Assembly: GCA_016868315.1 (NCBI GenBank)
Contig: VGHE01000002.1
Coordinates: 310,001 to 374,000, forward strand
Source: Betaproteobacteria bacterium
GTDB lineage: Bacteria > Bdellovibrionota_B > Oligoflexia > Silvanigrellales > Silvanigrellaceae
DNA: 64,000 nucleotides
Direction of reading: 5' to 3'
The notes below the pieces were generated by a model. That model worked only from the letters and a program-made list of their open reading frames with translations, searched no databases and was not told where the DNA came from. The translations under genes were made by a program, and so were the position numbers. Positions 17,201 to 26,149 of this stretch are shown here, in pieces (within the stretch, counting starts at the first letter, position 1; every line of letters starts with the position of its first letter).

Positions 17201-19958
17201 CCTCATTGCAGCGATACGAATGAACCTTCACCGCAGCGGACCGACTCGATCGTTTGCTATCTTCAATATGCTCATTGCGGCACATTGTCTCCGGCATGGG
17301 CACATCGACAGGGCTTTTGAGATTGCTGAGACGCTCGAACGAGCCATGGAATCAAATGGTCGGGTCGATATTGCGCGTTGGGTGCGTGCGTTGCGAGTGA
17401 TTTGGCTTGACTACCCCATGGGGCGGATGGAACGTCTTGCTCGTGTTCTGGATGAGCGCAAGGATGGTCAGTTGCCGGCCACGGGTGTTCTTAACATTGA
17501 GAGTAATGCCGTGCGTTCGTGGGTCAGGACAACCTCGCCGCGGATCTGGCGGACTCGGCGTGCAGAAATTCACCCCGAGCAAAAATCCAATCATTGGATA
17601 GACAAGAGTAAGATTCATCCGGGTGGCTACGTGACCGAACGCCTGAACAAAGGCAAAAAATTAGATCCTCGTCTGCCAGCACGTGAGTTTTTAGATCAGC
17701 CGCTGTCCAACCAAACATCGTTTGATCAGAGCAGCAACGAAGAGGTCGTTTTTCACAATAAACAAGTGAAAAAGATGCGTGAGGCAAGCGAGAATGGACA
17801 ATATACAGGTCTTTCCCTGTTCTCGGATGCGCTTCGTTTCACACTTTCGGATCGAGTCGATCCACTGCGCAGAACCGTTGATCAATTTGCACGGCAGCGC
17901 AGCGTAGTGCTTGAGGGTTCCATTTTCAAGTGCCTTTCTGTTGCACTTCAGGATTTTTCTTCAGGCCAATACAAAGATGCGCTGAATGTCTATTCCGAAT
18001 CCATGCGTCTTTTCTTTCGACGCAAAGAGGCAGAAATATCGCTGCCCGTCAGTGACGCATTGCGCATGGGCTTCATACTTTTACCCCTGTTCGCATTTTC
18101 TGTGCAGTCACGTGGCTGGCCGTGGGGTAAGTCACTTGCACGACTGTTGCGTGAGGTGGATTTGCGGCTGACCCGCTCCGAAGGCCGACTCAACCCACGC
18201 CGGACTCCCGTCACACCGCTGTATCAAGGAGTCCTGCTCTTTCTAGACGGCGAAGGTGCAAAGGCTCTGCGTCTCCTGGGTGAAGCAAAGGATCACGCAA
18301 AATCGGCACAGAACGATTTGGCTGCATGTGTGGCGCAGCAGTTCATGGGACTTGCTTGCGGTGCATTTGATCAGGTTCGCGCCATGGATTACTTCGCTGA
18401 GTGCTACCGCTCTGCGCACGACTTGGGATGGCGTATGCTGGAAAGGCAGCTGTTAGCGCTTTGCCGCAAGCTGAATTTGCCCTTGCAACATCACTTCCCC
18501 GAACTTTTAGCCGAATCAGAAAAAATTAACTTCCGTAGGCGTGCTGCCGGAGTGGGGCTCTCGCATATTGTCGAGAGCTGGCTTGTGATGCGACGCGAAC
18601 CGCAAACTGTGAATCACTATATTAATCAATCCGTACGAATCGCAGCGAAGATTTTGGCTTCGCCACTGTGCTTGTTGTTCTTGCGGTCGCCAGAAGAAAA
18701 AGGAATTCTGCAACCCTCAGTGCAGTGGCTCGATGACGGCAACCTTTTTCTGCAGACTCTCTCCGATGTGCCGCTCGGACCGAAAACCCTTGAAGTAGAG
18801 CTCGTTAAGAATCTGCCGCGTTTCCATGATGTCCCGGTTCGACTTGTTCCGCTTGATGGTAAAGGTGGTGAAACCATTGATGGCAGCAGCTGGAGATTCG
18901 ATCGCGCCGAGCAGGCACAGGGCGACTTTTTTGCTGCAGACCAGAATGTCTCGACCCGTATCGTCGATTTGGCTGTAACCAACACGCAGCCGCGCACCCA
19001 GGTCGCTGCAGGTGAGGCTAATCGCAACCCGAGTGATGTTCCCTATGCCGTGTATATAGCCCTGAAGAATAACGACAACTTCATGGGTTGGATGGCCATT
19101 GGACGCGTTCCATTGAGTCAGTTTACATCCAACGATGCCGAGCTTGAGCTCCTTTTGTTGGCGTTGCATACGGCCTTCAACTTGAGTCACGATGAGCGCA
19201 TGGAAAAGGTTACAAATGCCGGCAAAGAGTATTATTTTGAGCCGCTCAAGCCACAAAACATGCAGCTTCCTGTTGGACTTTCAGTTGAGCAGATTGGTCG
19301 CGTACGTGAGGGCAGTACAAGTGGTTCTCATATTCATGCCATATCTCCTCACCGCACTTTGATTTTCACTTGGCAGCTCGATATCGCAGCTCCCTCGCAG
19401 ACGTCCGATGTTGGAGGATTGCTGAGTCACTACATGGGTCTGCTTGTGGAATCACTTCGAGTTTTTGGCGATTCCATTCCACTCGATAAGTTTTCGCTCC
19501 GGTTTTCAGCCGATGTCGGTGGTCTGCTGGAGCGGGTGGCTCTGACTCAAAGGTTTGAGCGCGTTCGCATCACAGCCATCCTTGTGGACACGCATTTGAA
19601 GGAAGCACAGGAGTGCGTTTTCGGGCAGGAGCAGCTGTCCTTTAGTGGTGGGGCACGTGTCGAGAGAGAGCTGCTGCTTGAGCTCAGCGGCGTCCTTCGG
19701 CTTGACCGGTTGGTGTACAGGGAGCGGCGTCGGATCATGACAAGCATGCGCTATGCCTGGCTCTTGAGCTTCGATCAGCGTTTCCGTGACATCGTTCCCC
19801 AGTTCTCCAAGGCAGGTTTTCTCGACGAGTACGTCAGCCTGCGCAAAAATCGCGGTCTGGACTTGTCACGCGTTCTCAATCAAGGAGAGCTGCCTTCCGA
19901 CTTCAACGCATTCGCCATCATTGTTGATGCAACAGCATCGGAGGAAAGCGCAGCCTGA
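14283..19958 (+). CDS. Giant Ser/Thr protein kinase with AAA-type ATPase, helical repeat and GAF-like regions
   Basis: 1891 residues, GTG start with a GGAG upstream. Residues ~10-290 are a complete Hanks-type kinase: GRGGFGAVW, K41, E60, HRDIKPQN with D136 and N141, DFG at D161, and an APE-like MAPES. Residues ~315-620 resemble the AAA_16/PknK-like ATPase: VGRGELVDQV, a Walker A position reading SSVGLGRTR (347-355, Arg instead of Lys), and an intact Walker B LLDDLHLAD. A long helical, TPR-like middle (about 680-1400) follows, then a GAF-like region (about 1430-1650) and an unassigned C-terminus. No histidine kinase domain ends the protein. The architecture suits a signal-integrating cytoplasmic regulator; targets are unknown. 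It stands alone between divergent and convergent genes. Confidence 0.9.
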   Translation: MQERILDSTYRLLEEIGRGGFGAVWRAVRLGAEGSGAVAIKLLSRGSVLSHQEQLRFQREATLMSQLLHPGTVTVYELGESEGRAYIVMEYVDGPNLRDYVRGRGGRLPLVEILGVLIQAAEALEYVHGHNIVHRDIKPQNILVSNAKDGSENKIQVKIVDFGVARLNDPARQNAHSGKNRSEVVGTLNYMAPESTGMVDWAVDARTDIYSLGIVAYELICGRTPFHEFKNEELLRAHLEKQPSSFAKIDGSRVPDVLERIVMKCIEKRPEERYQSMFGLLSDLRRLQENFRSQRFDEFEIATKDLALSRIFNNIFVGRGELVDQVVGILGQRQKRSRVTWSMIRSSVGLGRTRCLSEVRRRLDEQKIPFLHIRFTESEQRLPLRALSLAINEQLQALEIKSPHVFQNLMQELALIAGSGATEVARLIPALRPYLIKGTTSTTLSVDVVRFEESADPEGKLEALELMEDNLNPVPSSYPRNRRSAQVRIPIQQIFSELLAKIAQQDGYLVFLLDDLHLADNQSIGLFQFITERVNDKASFAFVMTMREGIARTNFVLENFLARLSNLRRRFHVWDLAPLTQYDFMQFLQAVGLQRPTSKFVEFVTAKCDGSPLLLHQLLKQMVETEALVPERKNFNPWAPTFRVDWAKLSQIVVDTRNIEALLASLDRLDKRDQRLTSIAAVSHEACEFEYFRVEQDFTSVELETRLLSLVRRGVFEMMGDENLPVQRRSFVFSHEKLRSAVLAGLDQQGRRQLHLALANRIIYLYPKPRREHILSLAKHFEGAGSLADAERSSTIFLKAARLHARNFEHSLAKYYTERAMQRASTISNQQERLTRLREVFETEYTIHIAQNELVAASDVCQQLVALTFEPARKEILQLHWAHLLLGLGRHRMAFEQVADAIDRKLTFPFGKFNRFVTDVFYQFASFGFVASAFALMGSRLLRKEMPNENHIQGLMYLALSQAHGADGSSIGFLIAAIRMNLHRSGPTRSFAIFNMLIAAHCLRHGHIDRAFEIAETLERAMESNGRVDIARWVRALRVIWLDYPMGRMERLARVLDERKDGQLPATGVLNIESNAVRSWVRTTSPRIWRTRRAEIHPEQKSNHWIDKSKIHPGGYVTERLNKGKKLDPRLPAREFLDQPLSNQTSFDQSSNEEVVFHNKQVKKMREASENGQYTGLSLFSDALRFTLSDRVDPLRRTVDQFARQRSVVLEGSIFKCLSVALQDFSSGQYKDALNVYSESMRLFFRRKEAEISLPVSDALRMGFILLPLFAFSVQSRGWPWGKSLARLLREVDLRLTRSEGRLNPRRTPVTPLYQGVLLFLDGEGAKALRLLGEAKDHAKSAQNDLAACVAQQFMGLACGAFDQVRAMDYFAECYRSAHDLGWRMLERQLLALCRKLNLPLQHHFPELLAESEKINFRRRAAGVGLSHIVESWLVMRREPQTVNHYINQSVRIAAKILASPLCLLFLRSPEEKGILQPSVQWLDDGNLFLQTLSDVPLGPKTLEVELVKNLPRFHDVPVRLVPLDGKGGETIDGSSWRFDRAEQAQGDFFAADQNVSTRIVDLAVTNTQPRTQVAAGEANRNPSDVPYAVYIALKNNDNFMGWMAIGRVPLSQFTSNDAELELLLLALHTAFNLSHDERMEKVTNAGKEYYFEPLKPQNMQLPVGLSVEQIGRVREGSTSGSHIHAISPHRTLIFTWQLDIAAPSQTSDVGGLLSHYMGLLVESLRVFGDSIPLDKFSLRFSADVGGLLERVALTQRFERVRITAILVDTHLKEAQECVFGQEQLSFSGGARVERELLLELSGVLRLDRLVYRERRRIMTSMRYAWLLSFDQRFRDIVPQFSKAGFLDEYVSLRKNRGLDLSRVLNQGELPSDFNAFAIIVDATASEESAA

Positions 19959-19981
19959 GAACGCGCTCTGATTCTGTGTCT

Positions 19982-20785
19982 TCATCCTCTAATGTCGAGA
20001 CGGCTGATGCGTCCGAGAGCGAGTCCCAAAGAACCCAGAGCAAACCCAGTTGCCCAGAGGAAGGCTGAGCCAATCCCTGCGCTTGTGGGCATGAGCCACT
20101 CGCCCCTGAGGCTTTCGACCAAGAGGAGATTTGGATTCCAGACTTTGAGTGTCGAATAAAAAAGAGAACTCACCAAGCCGAGCGATTGCTGAGCCTGCTC
20201 TTGAGTCGTGGACACCAGCAGCGAATCCAGTGTGGAGGTGAGGTGCCCAATGGAAAAGAGGGTCAGGGTTCCAAGAACTGCATAAAGAGGTCGTGCGAGT
20301 GATCCGAGAAAGGTTGCTATGCAAAGCGCAGTGCAGCTTTTAAGAAAGCTAAAGAGAAACATCACTAAATGGATGCGCACATCCGGCGGGCGGGGAAAGT
20401 CGGTGAGCAGAGGCAGAACCGAAGTTTTGAAAAGATAAAGGCATGCTGCGAGGAGAAAAAGAATCGTTGCATGCGCAGCCACTCGGGCAAACAAGATACT
20501 GTGGCGCTTCACACCCGCAGGAACATAAAGTTCAGCTATTCCCCGTGCTGAGAAGTCGGTTGTGCAGATGCTTGCACCTGAAAAGATGGCTACGAGAAGA
20601 AGCAGCAGGTCGGTGGCAAAATAGGAAAAGACATCTAGGATACGATTTTCGTGAGTCAGTGCCGTGCCACTCAGTATGCTCACCAGTATGAGTAAAACGA
20701 GTCCTGAAATAGCGCTGGTCCAAAGAATTTGGCCGCGAAAATTTTCTTTAAAGGTGATGCCAATTATTCCTGTGACTCTCAACAT
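19982..20785 (-). CDS. ABC transporter permease (ABC-2 type)
   Basis: 267-residue integral membrane protein with about six hydrophobic segments (roughly 22-45, 55-75, 100-125, 140-165, 165-190, 235-260). It has the look of an ABC-2/GldF-type export permease, starting with a short cytoplasmic helix. It begins 2 bases after the stop of the ATP-binding protein gene and is last in a three-gene operon. Substrate unknown. It converges with the giant kinase gene, 23 bases apart. Confidence 0.8.
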   Translation of the reverse strand: MLRVTGIIGITFKENFRGQILWTSAISGLVLLILVSILSGTALTHENRILDVFSYFATDLLLLLVAIFSGASICTTDFSARGIAELYVPAGVKRHSILFARVAAHATILFLLAACLYLFKTSVLPLLTDFPRPPDVRIHLVMFLFSFLKSCTALCIATFLGSLARPLYAVLGTLTLFSIGHLTSTLDSLLVSTTQEQAQQSLGLVSSLFYSTLKVWNPNLLLVESLRGEWLMPTSAGIGSAFLWATGFALGSLGLALGRISRLDIRG

Positions 20786-20787
20786 AT

Positions 20788-21474
20788 TTACTCCGGAATG
20801 GAACAGCCCGCATGAACTGAAAGTTGCTCGTTTGCAATAATCCAGGTTTCCCTGACGTGGTCGCGCAGTTTCTGTGGGGCATCGTGGGTCGAAATAAGGA
20901 GAAAATGACTTCTGTTTGACAACGTGACAAGAAGTTCGGCGAGCTCTGTGCGCGCCCAGGGGTCGAGCCCAGAAAACGGTTCGTCGAGCACAAATCCTGC
21001 TGGCTGACTGCGGAGTGCAAGGGTGAGAATCAAGCGCTGTTGCTGACCCTTGGACAGTAGGTGCGCCTGTCTTTGAAGTAGATTTGAAATCCGCAATGAG
21101 GCTGGATAGGAATCGTCGGACTCGAGCTGCACGAGCTGCTGCGGTTTCAGACCTAGCAGGCTTTCAATCAATTCACCGACCTTGATACGCGAGGGCAGCA
21201 CGGGCAGCTCTGGAATATAGCCAATCTTGCCACGTAGGTTGTCCTTTTCTCCAAACCAGCAGACCTCACCCGTCGTGGGGCGCATGAGACCAAGAAGACA
21301 GCGCAGCAGCGTCGACTTTCCCGACCCGTTCCTGCCAGCCAGCAGCACAATACCTGGTTTCGAGATTTCAAGACGCGGTATCTTCCAGAGAGTTTTGTTG
21401 GGTTCACGCGAAAAAAGATCTGTATTACGCCACTCATATTTCAAATCGGTGGCAACAAGAAAACTTGAACTCAT
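20788..21474 (-). CDS. ABC transporter ATP-binding protein
   Basis: 228-residue ATPase. Walker A GRNGSGKST, Q-loop in GYIPELP, signature written LSKGQQQRL (Lys for Gly at the third position of LSGGQ), Walker B with catalytic Glu in GFVLDEPFSGLD, and switch His in ISTHD. It pairs with the permease immediately downstream. The start overlaps the upstream TPR-protein gene by 4 bases. Together these resemble a small CcmA/GldA-like exporter; direction and cargo are inferred only. Confidence 0.9.
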   Translation of the reverse strand: MSSSFLVATDLKYEWRNTDLFSREPNKTLWKIPRLEISKPGIVLLAGRNGSGKSTLLRCLLGLMRPTTGEVCWFGEKDNLRGKIGYIPELPVLPSRIKVGELIESLLGLKPQQLVQLESDDSYPASLRISNLLQRQAHLLSKGQQQRLILTLALRSQPAGFVLDEPFSGLDPWARTELAELLVTLSNRSHFLLISTHDAPQKLRDHVRETWIIANEQLSVHAGCSIPE

Positions 21475-22190
21475 AGTTCACCTGATTTGTTGAGTTTATC
21501 TGCAGGGCAAATGCCGCGCTCGATGAGTTTTGACTTCGACAAAGGAAACAATGTGAGCAATCGTTTGCAGTTGTTTTTCATGTTGGCTGGATCTTCTAGA
21601 AAAGGATCCTTCCCTTCCCGGAGTTTGGATATCGTTTTATTCAGCCAAGTCGATTGCGGGAAAACTTCGAGTAACTTTTGGTATGCATCTGCGGCCGCTT
21701 GTGGATCATTTTTAAAGAGATGGATGAGATAGGCAGCCGTGAGCGTCAGATCGGGTTTGATGCGTGGGTCCTCGATACCCTGCTGCGCAATTTCAAGGGC
21801 AAGTTCAATTTCATTCGTGCTGAATGCAAAATAGGACGCTGGAAAGATGAAGATTTCGCGCATTCCCAATTGTTCGCGTGCAAACTCCGGCAGATTCTGC
21901 GCAAATTCGCGCAGCTTTTCACCCGTTCGAATTGTTTGTTCTGGCGGGGTATTGGGGTTGGTTGATGCATCCCAAGCATTCACTGCTGCCGAGAGTCCAC
22001 CGAGCCCCCACAGAAGCCACGCAAATTCACGATGCCCAAAAGAGAGCGCGGCCGGGACAGCAATTTTCTTTAAATTGCCCCGCTGCGGCGAAATGTGGCT
22101 TGGGTCGGGTGAAAGACGAAGTGCTGCGGTGATACAGACCACCGCACCTGCAAGACAGAGAATTTGTGCAGAAAGAATCTTTGAACGCAT
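21471..22190 (-). CDS. Membrane-anchored TPR-like protein of an ABC operon
   Basis: 239 residues. N-terminal transmembrane or uncleaved signal segment (about 7-25). The soluble part holds helix pairs typical of tetratricopeptide repeats (ELALEIAQQGIEDPRIKPD, then DPQAAADAYQKLLEVFP). No catalytic motif. ATG with GAGG upstream. First gene of the operon with the ABC ATPase and permease, translationally coupled to the ATPase, so it is probably an accessory or scaffold part of that transporter. Confidence 0.7.
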   Translation of the reverse strand: MRSKILSAQILCLAGAVVCITAALRLSPDPSHISPQRGNLKKIAVPAALSFGHREFAWLLWGLGGLSAAVNAWDASTNPNTPPEQTIRTGEKLREFAQNLPEFAREQLGMREIFIFPASYFAFSTNEIELALEIAQQGIEDPRIKPDLTLTAAYLIHLFKNDPQAAADAYQKLLEVFPQSTWLNKTISKLREGKDPFLEDPANMKNNCKRLLTLFPLSKSKLIERGICPADKLNKSGEL

Positions 22191-22227
22191 GTTTGAACCT
22201 CAGGATCCTCGCAGCAGATTCCCAAAT

Positions 22228-22524
22228 TCAAGCACCCACCATGGCTCGCAAATGAGCCACGAACATAATCAGAAGTTGAACCGCAATAATGAGAGCGAGA
22301 GTGCTAAAATCAATGTACGCACCGGAGTGATAGACCACGAGTTTCGGAAAACGGCGCTTGAGTGCGTTGGCGGGCGGATCGGTGAGAGGGAAAACCAAGC
22401 GACCGATTATCGAAGTCTCATCTGCACGAGCCATACGCAGGATGGCGGAGGCAAAGAGCATGATCGAATAAATTTGTAGTAGGTACGTAACGGCCGTAAA
22501 AAGAAAACTCAGCATGTGGATCAC
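22228..22524 (-). CDS. YggT family membrane protein
   Basis: 98 residues from a GTG at 22524, chosen because GGAGGG lies 8 bases upstream; the longer reading to 22578 has no such site. Two hydrophobic helices, LSFLFTAVTYLLQIYSIMLF and the C-terminal FSTLALIIAVQLLIMFV, flank the family signature (LVFPLTDPPANALKRRFP). YggT proteins are small inner-membrane proteins linked to osmotic tolerance or cell division neighbourhoods; molecular function is not established. It diverges from cheV over about 170 bases. Confidence 0.82.
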   Translation of the reverse strand: MIHMLSFLFTAVTYLLQIYSIMLFASAILRMARADETSIIGRLVFPLTDPPANALKRRFPKLVVYHSGAYIDFSTLALIIAVQLLIMFVAHLRAMVGA

Positions 22525-22691
22525 CAGAGTGCCCTCCAGGTTGTGCTTCGATTCTATTTCTCGCCCTGCAACTGACAAGAATTTCCCGGGAAATTCACGA
22601 ACGTCAATGCTTTGGCGACGAGCTCAAACCGAGGAATTTTTTGCCGACATGCCTCCTACAAGCGCAGCAGTCGCGCGAGGGGGGGCTATTT

Positions 22692-23699
22692 GTGGCGAAC
22701 GGCGATGGTTTGGGGTTTGTTCCTGCCGGCAACAACCTCTTTGAGATGATCGAGTTCTCTTTGACCAAGCAGCCGCCCTGCAACCCGTTGCTTGATTGTC
22801 GCACAGAAGATGAGCCGCTGGTTGAGACGGCATACTTCGGTGTGAACGTCGCTAAGGTGAGGGAGGTCATTCGTCTGCCCGCACTGTCTCCCGTTCTGGG
22901 CAAGCGCCCAGACTTTTTGGGTGTCTTTCAGCTGCGTGGCAAAGCCATTCCAGCGATTCATCTGGCGAGCGCCATTGGCTTCAGCAGCGAGCCTGTTTCG
23001 GCGTCTTCGCAGGTGCTGGTGACCGAAATTTCCGGGCGTTTAACCGGTTTTGTTGTTGCCGGTGCCAATCGCATCCGCCGTGTGAGTTGGGACGATGTGC
23101 TTCCTCCTCAGACCGATGTTTTTTCCGGAATCACAGGCATGCTGCTCGACGCCCAGAATAGATTTGTCTTCATCATCGACTTCGAGAAAATTTTAGCCGA
23201 CATCGATTCAACCCGGGGGCACGAATCAGCGCTGGCAAGTGAGAGTTTTAAGCTCAACAACGCAGCGCAGCGCCAACCTCTTGGTGCACGCCCGGTGGTG
23301 ATGATTGTCGATGATTCGGCGACTGCGCGCAGAGCACTCAGAGAGATGCTTGTTTCCTATGCGTGCGAAATTGTTGAGTGCACTAATGGCGAACAGGCTT
23401 GGCTCGAGGGAGTCGAGCTTTCCCGAAAGAGCAGACCCTTTCTTGTTATTTCGGATATAGAGATGCCGCGTCTTGATGGATATTCGCTGGTGAAAAAAAT
23501 GCGCGCAGATAGCCGCTTCGCAAACACCCCATTGCTGCTGCATTCCAGCTTGAGTGGAGAGGCAAACCGACAGCGTGCGCTGTCGGTGGGTGCAGATGCG
23601 TTTATTGTGAAGTTCAATCGCGACGAGCTGCGAGTGGCTTTGACGACCTGTTTTGAAGTTTTCTCGAAGATGAACGTTGTGGAGAGCAAGGCTTCATGA
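22692..23699 (+). CDS. cheV: CheV-type chemotaxis coupling protein (CheW-REC)
   Basis: 335 residues from GTG 22692, which follows a G-rich ribosome binding site and begins just before the CheW fold; the ATG at 22641 would add 17 unlikely residues. The CheW domain (about 15-175) has FGVNVAKVREVIRLP and LGVFQLRGKAIPAI. The receiver domain (about 198-325) has IVDDS and phospho-acceptor D255 in VISDIEMPRLDG. CheV couples chemoreceptors to CheA and helps adaptation. Its stop overlaps the start of the next gene (ATGA), tying it to a cyclic-nucleotide-binding-domain protein. Confidence 0.9.
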   Translation: MANGDGLGFVPAGNNLFEMIEFSLTKQPPCNPLLDCRTEDEPLVETAYFGVNVAKVREVIRLPALSPVLGKRPDFLGVFQLRGKAIPAIHLASAIGFSSEPVSASSQVLVTEISGRLTGFVVAGANRIRRVSWDDVLPPQTDVFSGITGMLLDAQNRFVFIIDFEKILADIDSTRGHESALASESFKLNNAAQRQPLGARPVVMIVDDSATARRALREMLVSYACEIVECTNGEQAWLEGVELSRKSRPFLVISDIEMPRLDGYSLVKKMRADSRFANTPLLLHSSLSGEANRQRALSVGADAFIVKFNRDELRVALTTCFEVFSKMNVVESKAS

Positions 23700-24682
23700 A
23701 CCCAACGCTGCAGTCTCTGAAGCCCGGTGAATTTCTTTTTTCGGAGGGAGATCCCTGCAATGGCGTTTTCATTGTGCGGGAAGGAAGCATTGATATTGTC
23801 CGTGAAAAGGATGGAGTCTCTGTTTGCATCGGCACTATGGGGGTCGGTGACGTCATTGGAACGGTGACCTTGTTCTCTCGAGATACCCGAACGGCCTCGG
23901 CGCGAGCGCACTCTGCTGCACAAGTTGTTCATGTTGATATTGAAACAATCGAGGGTTCATTCAAGAATCTGCCCGTCTGGGTGCAGGCTGTTCTGAAGGA
24001 TTCGGTTGCACGTCTCAAGTCAGCAAATGATCAGCTGCTCGAGGCGAAGGTCAATGAGCGCAAGCTTCAACTCAAGTTAGGAACTTCTTTTCATGCTGCG
24101 AGTCAGTTTGCCGCATTCCTTGGATATGCGATCCGAGTAGGAACTATCAAAGATGAAGGACTCGAGCTTTTTCCACTCAGGGGCATCGTTGAGCGCTGTG
24201 AGGGCTTATTTCTAAAGCGCAGCAGCTATTTCGATGGAATGTTGGATTGTTTCGTGAAGGGTTCACTCGTAAAAATTCAGGATGACAAGAAGTGGGGGCA
24301 TTCTCTCTTCGCACCTCAAGCAGCGCTCATGGAAGATTTTGCAAACTTCGCGCTCGCATGTTCAAAGAATGAATTTGCGGGGTTTGTTCCAACAAAGCAT
24401 GTGAACCTTTTGTCGGCTTTGGTGCGGCTCTCGCGCAAGCCCGATGCAAAAGAGTTCTACACTCGGGCAGAAATCTGTGAACGTCTGCAAAAAGAATCAG
24501 CCAAGGTCATCAATGATGTGCTCTTCGACGAATTCGTTAAGCTTCGGGTTATCTCTGCAACACCTGGTGCAGATCGGTTTTCCTGGAATGAGCGTCAGGT
24601 TCAAAAAAGATTGATTTTTGAAAGCACAGCACGATTGCTCAAAGACCTGAGCGAAGAGGGTGCTGTAAACCGTGCGGCCTGA
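23696..24682 (+). CDS. Cyclic-nucleotide-binding domain (Crp-like) protein
   Basis: 328 residues. The first ~125 residues form a cNMP-binding beta-roll: LKPGEFLFSEGDPCNGVFIVREGSI, then GVGDVIGTVTLFSRDTRTASARA, which aligns with the phosphate-binding cassette, though it reads GTVTLFSRDTRTA instead of the cAMP-binding GE-L...RSA pattern, so the ligand is uncertain. A helical linker follows. The C-terminal ~190 residues include a possible winged-helix-like segment (AEICERLQKESAKVINDVLFDEFVKL) but are unassigned. Translationally coupled to cheV, so it probably works in the same taxis or motility pathway. Confidence 0.8.
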   Translation: MNPTLQSLKPGEFLFSEGDPCNGVFIVREGSIDIVREKDGVSVCIGTMGVGDVIGTVTLFSRDTRTASARAHSAAQVVHVDIETIEGSFKNLPVWVQAVLKDSVARLKSANDQLLEAKVNERKLQLKLGTSFHAASQFAAFLGYAIRVGTIKDEGLELFPLRGIVERCEGLFLKRSSYFDGMLDCFVKGSLVKIQDDKKWGHSLFAPQAALMEDFANFALACSKNEFAGFVPTKHVNLLSALVRLSRKPDAKEFYTRAEICERLQKESAKVINDVLFDEFVKLRVISATPGADRFSWNERQVQKRLIFESTARLLKDLSEEGAVNRAA

Positions 24683-24687
24683 ACCAC

Positions 24688-26139
24688 TCAAGGCTCTGAT
24701 GTTGAATGATACCGAGCCCAGAGTTCGTTAACGTTCGAAACAGCGAACTGTTCTTGAAGTACCTCGGGCAATGGGCGGCGCTGGACGCACACAGCCGACA
24801 GCACCCGCTGCCAGGTTGTATTTACGCCTCCCCCCTCGCGGGACATTGCTTGCACAAGGAGATGCGAACGCGCGTAGAGGCGCCCTACGAGATTGGCTGG
24901 TGCCTCGGTAAAGGGACGCTCGATTTCCGGTTCAATCGATTGCAATGCTTTTCGTCCGAGGGTGCGCAGCAAGTCCGACTGACTTTGGTTGGCGTTGCGG
25001 CCTTCGTAGACCTGCGCCAGACCTTCGCCCATCCAGGAGGGCAAGAGATCGCCGCAGAATGCATACATGTATGCATGAGTGGTTTCATGCCGCGCCAAGG
25101 CTTCGATGCTCTCCACGGAAACAGGTCGCCCATTTACAGTTCGACCCACGGGAATGCGAATGTAGCCATCGAAAACTGCAGCGGCCCAGGGAGGGGCTCC
25201 GGTGATGCGGTTGAAATCGTTGGTGGGTACGAGCCATGCGCGAAGCCGCGCATGCGCAGGTAAAGGTCCGAGCATCTGTGAGAGCCGATTCTGCACAGTT
25301 TCAATTGCGCGAGCCACGGCATCGGCCATCGGACGGAGCTCCGCAGTGGAATAACTCACTTCAATGCCTTGGCGGGTGACGACATCTTGAATTTTCAGAA
25401 AATTACGCTTTTGCTCGAGCCGCTTTTTTCTGGCTTCAATAAAAGTAAGTAAATCAGCAGCAGCTGGAGTTTGCGCGAGTTCGGGTTTCTGCAGCTTCTC
25501 ATTGAGACGGTTGAGAAGATCATCGGCGCGCTCGAGTTCATCTTGGCTCAGGGCAAGGTCAATCAGAACCCGCATGCTGTCGAGGTCGCTCCCGCGGCTT
25601 GAAAGCTCTTCGAGAATTTCTCGCGCTGATTCGATTTGACCTTGTCGCAGCTTCAGCCCTGCGAGTGCTTTGCGTGCATCTTCATTGCCAAACTTGGCCG
25701 AATCTTCAAAGGCAGCCTCAGCATCGGCGACCTCCTTTTTCTGGAGCTTAAAAAATCCAAGCGCCAAGAGAGCCGTAGAAAGATTGCGGCGGACGAGCTC
25801 GTTGCCAGGTTCGCTTTTGAGAGCCGCACGAAGTTGTGAAACCGCGCCTTCATAATTGCCCATCTGAAAATGAGCATAGGCATCGAAAGAGGATTGAGCC
25901 GCTGGGGATGTGCTGCTCGCAGGGGGTTGGCCGGGCAGAGTGCCCGCTCCGGACGTGATACTTGACCTTGATGGTTGTGCGTTGGAGTTCAACTGTGAGT
26001 TCGCGGCATCGCTCGTTTGAGCCGTTGCCGCAGCCTGATCGTCTTGCGGAGCCGACACAGGATTCCGTGTCGTTCTATTCCAGATGACAAGACCCAGCGC
26101 TGTTCCTGCGAGCGAGAGGAACAACAGTGGTTTGCGCAT
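24688..26139 (-). CDS. TPR protein with gluzincin (peptidase MA-like) domain
   Basis: 483 residues. N-terminal membrane segment (about 4-21), then an Ala/Ser/Gln-rich linker (25-85), TPR repeats (about 85-240), and a C-terminal metallopeptidase-like domain with HETTH (H351, E352, H355) and GEGLAQ (E372) as third zinc ligand, the peptidase MA arrangement. Probably anchored in the inner membrane facing the periplasm. Substrate unknown. Converges with the CNB-domain gene, 5 bases apart. Confidence 0.8.
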   Translation of the reverse strand: MRKPLLFLSLAGTALGLVIWNRTTRNPVSAPQDDQAAATAQTSDAANSQLNSNAQPSRSSITSGAGTLPGQPPASSTSPAAQSSFDAYAHFQMGNYEGAVSQLRAALKSEPGNELVRRNLSTALLALGFFKLQKKEVADAEAAFEDSAKFGNEDARKALAGLKLRQGQIESAREILEELSSRGSDLDSMRVLIDLALSQDELERADDLLNRLNEKLQKPELAQTPAAADLLTFIEARKKRLEQKRNFLKIQDVVTRQGIEVSYSTAELRPMADAVARAIETVQNRLSQMLGPLPAHARLRAWLVPTNDFNRITGAPPWAAAVFDGYIRIPVGRTVNGRPVSVESIEALARHETTHAYMYAFCGDLLPSWMGEGLAQVYEGRNANQSQSDLLRTLGRKALQSIEPEIERPFTEAPANLVGRLYARSHLLVQAMSREGGGVNTTWQRVLSAVCVQRRPLPEVLQEQFAVSNVNELWARYHSTSEP

Positions 26140-26149
26140 GCTCCGTTCC

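Noticed and set aside
18717-19256. 179-codon minus-strand frame inside the giant kinase gene
   Set aside because: Antisense to a gene with continuous coding support.
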